From assembly GCA_030447145.1 (NCBI GenBank), contig JAUJLY010000081.1, forward strand, positions 1 through 9,398: DNA of 9,398 bases. Direction: 5' to 3'. This stretch comes from Thermomicrobiales bacterium. Lineage in GTDB: Bacteria; Chloroflexota; Chloroflexia; Thermomicrobiales; UBA6265. Position 1 is the first letter of the stretch; each line of letters starts with the position of its first letter. Of this stretch, positions 1 through 5,834 are shown piece after piece. Under the pieces are notes generated by a model. The model saw nothing but the letters and a program-made list of their open reading frames with translations. It was not told where the DNA came from and searched no databases. Made by a program: the position numbers and the translations under genes.

Positions 1-170
1 TTTTTTTCGTTTTTTTTGTGGGTAATACATTAAGTTTTCTTTTATTGTAGTTATTTCTAATCGACAAGCTTTGTTGTTGTTTGTTTTTTTTTTTTTTTTT
101 GGTTATGGGAGAACTTTTAATTATAATATTTTTTTTGATCATAATCTTCTAGACCATCTTGTGGAAATCC
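1..170. other. AT-rich, poly-T sequence at the window edge
   Basis: This stretch is mostly T and A. It has T runs at 1-7, 10-17, 84-100 (17 T in a row) and 129-136. Base composition changes sharply after about position 170 to the G+C-rich sequence that fills the rest of the window. No gene is supported inside it. Homopolymers of this length next to a composition step suggest a contig end with poor-quality or chimeric sequence. A real AT-rich intergenic or mobile segment remains possible. Confidence 0.6.
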
Positions 171-314
171 CGCCTTGTTAAAAACTGGGGGGGATGTCCA
201 CTCATTCCCTTCGGCCATCAGCGACCACTCCCACTCCCCGCCTTCCCCATCATTGGCGAGCCCCACAAGCACCCTTCCCAGGAATCTCCGTAAAATTAAG
301 GACAGCGTAAGCAT
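117..314 (-). CDS. possible small hypothetical protein (weak)
   Basis: This is an open frame of 65 codons with ATG at 314 and TAA at 117. An AGGAG lies directly against the ATG on the coding strand (315-319), which is closer than a normal ribosome binding site. The middle of the product is acidic and tryptophan-rich (GEGGEWEWSLMAEGNEW) and does not look like low-complexity noise. The last eight or so residues are encoded by the poly-A/T sequence at the window edge, so the true carboxy end is doubtful. I do not recognise the protein. It could be a chance ORF or a fragment of a longer gene. Confidence 0.2.
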   Translation of the reverse strand: MLTLSLILRRFLGRVLVGLANDGEGGEWEWSLMAEGNEWTSPPVFNKAGFPQDGLEDYDQKKYYN

Positions 315-371
315 CTCCTCTCTATTGATGCAGGCTTTTGGGTGACCAAGCTAGGGCAGCGGCAGCTATCG

Positions 372-421
372 CACAACCGTCATTCTGAGCGAACGCGAAG
401 AATCCCCCGGCGAAGCCGATG
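372..421 (+). repeat. dispersed repeat, copy 1
   Basis: This 50-base unit is nearly identical to 6629-6678, with three differences in 50 positions. Its core can fold into an imperfect hairpin: TTCT (383-386) pairs with AGAA (399-402), and GCG (389-391) with CGC (394-396). Shorter, more diverged copies with the same orientation lie at 3312-3350 and 6527-6566. All four copies lie outside intact genes. The element matches the GTCATTCTGAGCG-type intergenic repeats I recall from several environmental bacterial lineages. Its function is unknown. Confidence 0.85.
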
Positions 422-486
422 ACGCGCAGCGGCATATCTGGAACAACGTAAACATCTATCAGGATCACGACAACACAGAGCAAAAC

Positions 487-873
487 GTGGCAACCAAACG
501 CGCTGCGAAGAGCAACGGAATAACCATGGTGGACGCCTTCCAGCACAACGACACGCGCACCAACATCCCTACACAGGAGCTGCGCGAATTCGTCGCGGCG
601 GACGAAAGTGCCCCGGACGTCATGCCCTTCCCACGCGATCCTTCACTTGATCCCCAGCTCGTCTGGAAGGGCAAGGACGCGCAGGACCACGAGGACCTCG
701 GTGTACCGATCTACATCGCCCCTCCCTACGGCATCAAGTTCGGCTCCGACTGGCAGGTCAGCACGCGTAAGCGAGACGTGAAGGAAGGCCATGCCGCCAA
801 CGTGACTAGCCAGTTCGCAATTGAAGCAGCATATACGCTCGAAGCCAATCCAGTACTCACAGCTTTGGGGTAA
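487..873 (+). pseudogene. 5' remnant of a type III DNA methyltransferase (mod) gene
   Basis: The frame opens with GTG at 487 and ends at TAA 871-873, giving 128 residues where an intact Mod usually has several hundred. Residues 28-70 match the conserved amino end of large Mod proteins (NIPTQELREFV, then DPSLDPQLVWKGKD). Residues 75-98 jump straight to the catalytic region: IYI, then APPYGIKFGSDWQVSTRKRD. In intact enzymes these two blocks are far apart, so an internal deletion is inferred. Intact enzymes repeat a similar IYI at both places, which would be a natural deletion point. Motif IV, normally DPPY, reads APPY here (A78 encoded by GCC at 718-720), which should abolish adenine methylation. 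After about residue 105 the similarity fades. The rest of the same gene lies beyond the HNH gene at about 1820-2228. Family assignment is from memory of conserved sequence. Confidence 0.75.
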
Positions 874-915
874 CATAGACGATCTAAGATTCCACAAGAC
901 GCAAGAGGGTCTGCG

Positions 916-1776
916 ATGCGCCGCCTCAACGTGCGAGAAGCGCAAATCGACGAATGCATCCGCGAGTCGATGTTTGCACTCAGTGATAATCCGCGGAATC
1001 CAGCGTTGCAGCCGGGTGAGCCCCTGCTCCTGCAGCTCACGATAACTGACGCGCGGAGACTGGGGAAAGTCGACCAGAGAATCAACTTTGCGCTAATTTT
1101 CGAGTGGATAGAACGCGACTATGACGAGAGTATTAGTCGGAGACATTGGCCAAACGAGGGGCGCGTATGGAATTGGATTGTGTACGGCTCAGCCACTGTC
1201 CCAGCGATTCCGTTTAGCCTCGACAGACTCGACTTATCCACGACGTATTCTGGCCAAAACAACGCTCGGTATATCGATCCGGTCGATCAGACAAAGATCC
1301 AGCCATATCTTCTGTGGTCATTGGCACAACAGCCCGATCGGTATTCGCAAATCGTGAATCCTTCGGAGATTGCCCAAACGTTCGGGAGGGAGCCTACGCT
1401 GGAAGGAGTGCTCAATCACGACCGGATCGCGTTGCTATCTCCACCTTCCAAGAGCAGGTATGTCCGCGAAGGGTTTGACAGGAATCAGTGGTTGGCAGAA
1501 AGTCTGAAATCCTACTACTCAGACCGGTGCCAGGTATGCGGTAATGATTTTGAACCTCAATATGGTGAGTCGTTCTCCGAGTCACATCATATCCAGTATC
1601 TCAGCAGTGGTGGACAGGATATTAGTGGCAATATCGTTGTTGTCTGTCCCAACCACGATCGAATCATTCACGCTACTCACGCCGAATTCGATCGCGGGAA
1701 GCTGGAGTATCGGTACCCTAATGGCCTTAGAATCACTGATTCTTCCAGATCATCTGGCGAAGGCGCCTGGGTATGA
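916..1776 (+). CDS. HNH endonuclease
   Basis: This 286-residue protein is predicted to cut DNA with a carboxy-terminal HNH (beta-beta-alpha metal) nuclease domain. A CxxC pair (C205, C208) comes first, followed by SHHIQYL with H224 and H225. N239 sits in SGNIVVVCPNHDR, and a CxxH pair (C244, H247) is followed by H252. These supply the catalytic His-Asn core and a likely structural zinc site. Residues 1-180 form an amino-terminal region I do not recognise, rich in charged and aromatic residues; it may recognise the target. The ATG at 916 has AGAGGG six bases upstream (904-909). G+C is lower than in the metabolic genes downstream. The gene sits between the two halves of a ruined mod gene, which points to a defence locus: a restriction-like nuclease or a mobile nuclease that replaced the middle of mod. 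The open frame and complete motif suggest it is functional. Its target and any modification partner are unknown. Confidence 0.8.
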   Translation: MRRLNVREAQIDECIRESMFALSDNPRNPALQPGEPLLLQLTITDARRLGKVDQRINFALIFEWIERDYDESISRRHWPNEGRVWNWIVYGSATVPAIPFSLDRLDLSTTYSGQNNARYIDPVDQTKIQPYLLWSLAQQPDRYSQIVNPSEIAQTFGREPTLEGVLNHDRIALLSPPSKSRYVREGFDRNQWLAESLKSYYSDRCQVCGNDFEPQYGESFSESHHIQYLSSGGQDISGNIVVVCPNHDRIIHATHAEFDRGKLEYRYPNGLRITDSSRSSGEGAWV

Positions 1777-1819
1777 CGCAGAAATGCCATTGCTGAACTA
1801 AGGTTTGTTGAGGATTAAG

Positions 1820-2228
1820 GAAGGGCCGCACTGGGTCACGGCAATCCACGCCAACACCGAAGCACTCTATGACCGGCCGTATCAACACAGGAGCCACGTG
1901 CGGGTCGGGTCAGCGGCCCGTTCACGGTCGAGAGCCTCTCGCCCCACCGCGTCCTCTCCATCGCTGATAACGACCAGGACGGCGAGGTCTCGGCTGAGAA
2001 ACCTACTCAGCACCGAGATTTCGAATCGATGATCCTCCATGCCGACTTCACCGGGAGGACAGGCCCACACACGGCTGAAGCGAGCCCTCCGTGCTGAGAC
2101 CGACGAGGAAGCCTGGGCCAGCCTCTATCGCACCGAGAGCCGACCCTTCCCGATCCCGCAGAGTGGCCAGATCGATCAAGGTCATCAACCGCTTCGCCGA
2201 CGAGGTAATGAAGGTGTATGACATTTAG
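1820..2228 (+). pseudogene. 3' remnant of the type III DNA methyltransferase (mod) gene, frameshifted
   Basis: Three reading frames in turn carry pieces of the Mod carboxy end. The first (codons in frame with 1805) gives TEALYDRPYQHRSHVRV at 1856-1906. The frame changes at about 1907-1912 and continues as SGPFTVESLSPHRVLSI (1912-1962) to DFESMIL (2017-2037). A block of roughly two hundred residues normally found next is missing. The sequence resumes at 2075 as LKRALRAETDEEAWASLY, running to PQSGQI (2159-2173). A second small frameshift near 2174 leads to IKVINRFADEVMKVYDI and a TAG at 2226-2228. These blocks are in the right order for the end of a large type III Mod. The gene is clearly non-functional. 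With the piece at 487-873 it brackets the HNH gene. The limits, especially the left one, are approximate. Confidence 0.7.
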
Positions 2229-3006
2229 CGTAAGGGCAAGGAAGCTGGCCTCTGGTATCAAGCTCTACTGGCGAGAACACGACCTGGGATGGTTCATCAA
2301 CTCGTCGATGGCTTTCCTGGCCGCAATCGGGGTCCTGCTCGCTTTTCTTTGCTCGGGCCTCGCTGAAGACGTCGGTTTGAACCTGGCATTCATGGCCATT
2401 GGTGTGTTTTTGACCGTGTACTTCGTTGATGCGGCAGTGAAGAAGCGTGAAGAAAAGCACTGGTCAGGTGTTGACGAAGTTGCTCAGCGTTTCCTTCGAC
2501 GTGCAGCCACGGAGTACTCGAGTTCAATCACTCCTAGATTCGACCCCGGCTGGATGGATCGATACATGATCACCGGCTTCGAGATGCGTGTAGCGCCCGA
2601 GATGGCGCACATGAAGCTTGCAAGAGATCCTGACTGGAAAACGTATATGCGCAACAAAATTTTGCCCCAATCCAGATTCATTGGATACGAAACATTCCAA
2701 GGCGACAATGTAGCCGTGGCAGAGTCCTTGACTGCGTATCATTCGCGCTTGGTGCAATTGTGGCCTCTCATGAGCTCACGTTGGAACCCTGAGCAAATCC
2801 AGGAAGTGTTGGAGTTGCTCTTCGAAATACCGCGTGAAATCCACCTGCTGCATGTCCATACCAAGCCGGGCGCGAATACCGGACCTGCATCGCTCAAGAG
2901 CATCAATCAACGTAGTTTGCGGCTGATTGAGCTATGCAATGCAGAGGATGATCCGAGTACATATGTTCTGTCCTACGATCCCGGCTTTGGTAACAGCAAT
3001 CCATAG
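2218..3006 (+). CDS. hypothetical protein with two membrane helices
   Basis: I do not recognise this 262-residue protein. A short basic amino end is followed by two hydrophobic segments, about residues 26-47 and 53-74, then a positively charged KKREEKHW stretch. This fits a helical hairpin anchor with the remaining 185 or so residues in the cytoplasm. The soluble part is helix-rich, with several Trp and Met, and shows no catalytic motif I can name. The ATG at 2218 overlaps the end of the decayed mod frame (TAG 2226-2228), so it was probably translated by coupling to mod. GAGGT (2202-2206) and AAGG (2211-2214) are the only ribosome-binding-like sequences. Its frame is intact although mod is ruined. 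G+C is close to that of the HNH gene. A role in the old restriction-modification or another defence system is inferred from position only. Confidence 0.65.
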   Translation: MTFSVRARKLASGIKLYWREHDLGWFINSSMAFLAAIGVLLAFLCSGLAEDVGLNLAFMAIGVFLTVYFVDAAVKKREEKHWSGVDEVAQRFLRRAATEYSSSITPRFDPGWMDRYMITGFEMRVAPEMAHMKLARDPDWKTYMRNKILPQSRFIGYETFQGDNVAVAESLTAYHSRLVQLWPLMSSRWNPEQIQEVLELLFEIPREIHLLHVHTKPGANTGPASLKSINQRSLRLIELCNAEDDPSTYVLSYDPGFGNSNP

Positions 3007-3231
3007 TCTCGATTCCCTTGATCAAGCTGGTGAACATGGGTCAATAGCTGGAGGCCAATGACATGGTTTAGGATCTGCCCTTTGAGCAGCGACTTTGCCG
3101 GGGGTTCTCAGAGACGAACTTGGCAGGTGCCGGTTTCCTGGCAGAAACAGATAGAAGTGCCGTCGAGCAGGATGGTCATGGCGCACTTTGGCTTTCTGAA
3201 TCCGTATATAGGTAGGGACCCGTCGCCTCGC

Positions 3232-3281
3232 ATCCCGATCACGATCATTCGCACATGTGCCTGGATGATCGTGATCGGGAT
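3232..3281. repeat. 17-bp perfect inverted repeat with palindromic loop
   Basis: The left arm (3232-3248) and right arm (3265-3281) are exact reverse complements over 17 bases. The 16-base loop contains its own 10-bp palindrome GCACATGTGC at 3251-3260. There is no T run on either side, so it is not a textbook intrinsic terminator. It could still end transcription from 2218-3006. It may instead be part of a small non-autonomous mobile repeat. Confidence 0.75.
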
Positions 3282-3311
3282 CATCTTGGGCGCTTTGCTC
3301 TCACGCCAACC

Positions 3312-3350
3312 CTGTCATTCTGACCGGAGGGAAGAATCCCTGTGCGAAGC
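3312..3350 (+). repeat. dispersed repeat, diverged copy 2
   Basis: This copy reads TGTCATTCTGACCGGAGGGA, then AGAATCCC and a GCGAAG block. It shares the GTCATTCTGA start, the GAAGAATC centre and the GCGAAG tail with copies at 372-421 and 6629-6678. The middle is changed, but TTCT and AGAA still flank it. The orientation is the same as in the other copies. Confidence 0.65.
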
Positions 3351-3380
3351 ACGTCCAATCAAGCGCAGCGCATTCCGCCC

Positions 3381-3423
3381 AGGCTGCCAGATTTCGCCCA
3401 CGATCCGGATAATTTGGCAGCCT
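3381..3423. repeat. 13-bp inverted repeat (AGGCTGCCA arms)
   Basis: Arms 3381-3393 and 3411-3423 are complementary at 12 of 13 positions, and the odd pair is a G-T wobble. The loop is 17 bases. The arm core AGGCTGCCA occurs again at 3470-3478 inside the next hairpin, so the two structures may be related repeat units. Confidence 0.7.
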
Positions 3424-3463
3424 AAAGAAATCCGCGTCATATCAGGGAGATCAGCCCCCAATT

Positions 3464-3512
3464 CCCCTTAGGCTGCCACCGGCCAAATTGTTTCGTTTGG
3501 CCACCTAAGGGG
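3464..3512. terminator. hairpin at the 3' end of the amidohydrolase gene
   Basis: CCCCTTAGG (3464-3472) pairs with CCTAAGGGG (3504-3512), and inside it GGCCAAA (3481-3487) pairs with TTTGGCC (3496-3502). The structure touches the stop codon of the minus-strand amidohydrolase gene (3513) and lies in a convergent spacer, which suits a bidirectional terminator. It lacks a clear U tract on either side, so the terminator reading is tentative and a repeat element is the alternative. Confidence 0.45.
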
Positions 3513-4511
3513 CTATCCGGCCTGCCCCTCAGCCGCCTTCTTCGCGTCGATATCGCCCAGCGGCACGTTCAGGATCCGCGCCGCGTTGCCGCCGAAGATC
3601 AGCTGCAGGTGCTCGTGCGGCATGTTCATGAACCGGCAGATGCGCAGCTGGTCCTGCAGGTACCTCAGGGCGAACCCACGCGGGAACCAGCTGGAATCGC
3701 TGCCGAAGAGGATCCGCTCCGGCCCGACCGTCTCGTAGAAGCGCTGGAAGAGGTCGTCCAGCGTCAGCTTGTAGGGCATCCACCGCACCCACTGGTTGGA
3801 CCCGGAGGAATCGACATTCACGTTCGGGCACGACCAGCAGAGGAAGAGCAGGTCGGTCACATGCTGGATGCCAAAGTGCGGGATGATGAAATCGACTGTC
3901 GGGAAATCCCGCGCAACCGGCTCCAGCACCGCCGGCGACATATTCGGGTGATACGAGACGCCGCCTGCCGCGCCCAGCATCCCGAAGTGGCAGAGCACGG
4001 GGATCCCGAGCCGCTCGCAGATCTCCCAGACCGGATAGAGCGACGTGTCGTTGATCAGGATCGGGATCGTGGGCGCGAGCAGCTTCAACGCCGTCAGGCC
4101 CAGCTCGGTGACCGCCCGCTCCAGCTCCTCGGCGGCATCCGGCCTCGTGATGTCGTGATGGGCGAAGCCAATGAAGCGGTCGGGATACATCTTCACCACC
4201 CGCGCCAGCTCATCGTTATCGCGCCCTGTCACGAAACCGATGCGCTCGATGCCGTACTTCTCCAGCTCGCCAAACCAGCGCTCGGCCTGCTCCTCGCTGC
4301 TGCGTGGCTCCGTCTCCGGCTCGGGAAAATCGAACGCCATCCGCCACTGGTGACGCGTATGCTCCAGCTGCTGCTTGCGAAGCTCCTGCCGCTCGACAGC
4401 CGCCGGATTATCGATGCGTCCCGTCTCCCGGTTTCGGTTCCCGCCCTGGCTGGCATCGCCCCTGATCGGGAAATGCGCGTGAACATCGATGATATGCAGA
4501 TCCTGAAACAC
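3513..4511 (-). CDS. amidohydrolase-family protein (amidohydrolase 2, metal-dependent hydrolase or decarboxylase type)
   Basis: The product belongs to the amidohydrolase 2 group, whose members are TIM-barrel metal enzymes that hydrolyse or decarboxylate small, often aromatic, carboxylates. Counting from the TTG at 4514, the amino end carries the metal-binding IDVHAH (H12, H14). H176 is in LCHFG, H213 in IIPHFG and the acid D273 in LFGSDSSW. The family-typical ending GGNAARILN is at 308-316. All expected metal ligands are present and the length of about 332 is normal. Two starts are possible. GTG at 4511 lies six bases from a GGAGG (4518-4522) and is preferred over TTG at 4514, which is only three bases away. 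Residues 15-80 form a charged insertion before the barrel continues. The gene is divergent from cofD. Its substrate cannot be told from sequence, and a link to F420 is not shown. Confidence 0.85.
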   Translation of the reverse strand: MFQDLHIIDVHAHFPIRGDASQGGNRNRETGRIDNPAAVERQELRKQQLEHTRHQWRMAFDFPEPETEPRSSEEQAERWFGELEKYGIERIGFVTGRDNDELARVVKMYPDRFIGFAHHDITRPDAAEELERAVTELGLTALKLLAPTIPILINDTSLYPVWEICERLGIPVLCHFGMLGAAGGVSYHPNMSPAVLEPVARDFPTVDFIIPHFGIQHVTDLLFLCWSCPNVNVDSSGSNQWVRWMPYKLTLDDLFQRFYETVGPERILFGSDSSWFPRGFALRYLQDQLRICRFMNMPHEHLQLIFGGNAARILNVPLGDIDAKKAAEGQAG

Positions 4512-4886
4512 CAATCGCCTCCATCTGATCCTGACTGGTATGTCGCCACACCCATCGCCATTCCGTTAGACGCGCATCGTACCAGCCAGGCCGGGCACCC
4601 GAAAGAGAACACGCTGCACCGGCCCTACAGCGATTCGCAATGAGATTGATATCGTAGGTCCGCCGTCCGGGAGGCCGCAAGGGACGACATTGCTGCGGCA
4701 AGTCGTCCCTTGCGGCCTCCCGGACGGAGCCACACACCTGTCAGGGCGCTTGTTCGTCCGGCAACGCCGACCTCCGTGCGATCCCCGTTCAACGTGACAG
4801 GCAAACACCCTCGTCACGTATCATCGTCAGCATCATGCCGGTCACCATGCCGGCCCTTCGTCACTACGTAACGAGATGAGGTTTTC
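4512..4886. other. divergent intergenic region between the amidohydrolase gene and cofD
   Basis: This spacer must hold the promoters of both divergent genes, but I see no convincing -35/-10 pair. Its main feature is the large inverted repeat at 4663-4727. A loose pair CCTGTCA (4737-4743) and TGACAGG (4795-4801) is also present. No coding frame with family-like sequence was found. Confidence 0.5.
4663..4727. repeat. 26-bp perfect inverted repeat (near 30-bp stem)
   Basis: Arms 4663-4688 and 4702-4727 are exact reverse complements over 26 bases. The stem continues inward with TTGC (4690-4693) against GCAA (4698-4701), leaving one bulged A (4689) and a TGCG tetraloop. No T tract follows on either strand. 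It lies upstream of both neighbouring genes, so it does not end either. It could be a mobile or REP-like palindromic repeat, a transcription barrier, or a regulatory hairpin in a 5' leader. Confidence 0.85.
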
Positions 4887-5834
4887 GTGCCCGAATATGG
4901 CAATGTGGTCGCCCTCGCGGGCGGCGTGGGCGGTGCAAAGCTGGTGCAGGGCCTCGCTGCCGTCCATCCCAACAACCAGCTCAGCGCGATCATCAACACG
5001 GCCGACGATTTTCGCCTTTACGGCCTCTACATCAGCCCCGATGTCGACACCGTCATGTACACGCTCGCCGGTCTCGCGAACCCCGCGACGGGCTGGGGCA
5101 TTGCCGGCGATACCCGGGCAACCCTCGACGCCATCGCGCGATACGGCGAGGATCCGTGGTTCGCGCTCGGGGATCAGGATTTCGCCACGCACATCCTCCG
5201 CAGCCACTATCTTCAGGAGGGCGCGACGCACACCACCACGACGGCCCGCCTGGCGGCAGCACTTGGCATTGAGGCAGCCCTGCTCCCCATGTCGGACGAC
5301 CCGGTGGCGACGGAGATCCTCACCGCCGACAGATGGCTGGGGTTCCAGGACTATTTCGTGGCCCGCCGCCACAACGACGATGTGCTTGATGTCCGGTTCA
5401 AGAGCATCGAGGCGGCAACCCCGACGAGTGAGGTTCTGGAAGCCATCGCATCCGCCAATCTCATCATCTTCTGCCCCTCGAACCCGGTTGTCAGCATCGA
5501 GCCCATCCTGGCGGTGCCGGGAATCCGCGAGGCGCTGATCGCTGCGGCAGCACCCATCGTCGCCGTCAGCCCGATCATCGGTGGCCGGGCACTCAAGGGC
5601 CCTGCGGACAGGATGCTGGCCTCCCAGGGCGTCGAGGTGTCGCCGCTCGGCGTCGCTGAGATCTACAGGGGCATCATCGACGGCATCGTCATCGATAATG
5701 CGGATGCAGCGCTCGAGGCACCACTGGCCGAGCGTGGGTTGCAGGTGCACGTGAGCCAGACCATCATGGGCGACAGGTCCGATCGGGGGCGGCTTGCACA
5801 GGAGATTCTTGACGTGGAATGGACGCGCGCCTGA
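4887..5834 (+). CDS. cofD: 2-phospho-L-lactate transferase (CofD/FbiA family), coenzyme F420 biosynthesis
   Basis: CofD joins the activated (GDP-linked) three-carbon acid made by CofC to the deazaflavin Fo, forming F420-0 or its dehydro form and releasing GMP. It acts in the cytoplasm. The 315-residue product has the family hallmarks in order: ALAGGVGGAKLVQGL (9-23), INTADDFRLYGLYISPDVDT (36-55), SDDPVAT (136-142), FCPSNPVVSIEPIL (195-208) and SPIIGGRALKGPA (228-240). The length is typical for the family. GTG at 4887 is the start, with GAGG (4878-4881) five bases upstream. The stop overlaps the ATG of cofC by one base (TGATG, 5832-5836), so the two genes are very likely co-translated. The Fo synthase and the gamma-glutamyl ligase (CofE/FbiB) are not in this window. 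Whether the natural donor is phospholactate, phosphoenolpyruvate or phosphoglycerate derived cannot be read from sequence. Confidence 0.93.
   Translation: MPEYGNVVALAGGVGGAKLVQGLAAVHPNNQLSAIINTADDFRLYGLYISPDVDTVMYTLAGLANPATGWGIAGDTRATLDAIARYGEDPWFALGDQDFATHILRSHYLQEGATHTTTTARLAAALGIEAALLPMSDDPVATEILTADRWLGFQDYFVARRHNDDVLDVRFKSIEAATPTSEVLEAIASANLIIFCPSNPVVSIEPILAVPGIREALIAAAAPIVAVSPIIGGRALKGPADRMLASQGVEVSPLGVAEIYRGIIDGIVIDNADAALEAPLAERGLQVHVSQTIMGDRSDRGRLAQEILDVEWTRA

Larger units (their letters stand above)
3007..3512. other. gene-free convergent spacer rich in inverted repeats
   Basis: Between the membrane-protein gene and the amidohydrolase gene, which converge, I see no credible gene. An open frame at 3058-3471 runs straight through a dispersed repeat and two hairpins, lacks a ribosome binding site and gives no family-like sequence. 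The spacer holds inverted repeats at 3232-3281, 3381-3423 and 3464-3512, and a dispersed repeat at 3312-3350, each listed separately. Confidence 0.6.

Noticed and set aside
3058..3471. A 137-codon plus-strand open frame in the repeat-rich spacer
   Set aside because: It reads through a dispersed repeat and two hairpins, has no ribosome binding site and gives no recognisable protein.
3609..4643. A 344-codon open frame on the plus strand opposite the amidohydrolase gene
   Set aside because: The opposite frame encodes a complete amidohydrolase with every metal ligand. This one gives an Arg/Pro/His-rich sequence without family features, as expected of a G+C-rich antisense shadow.
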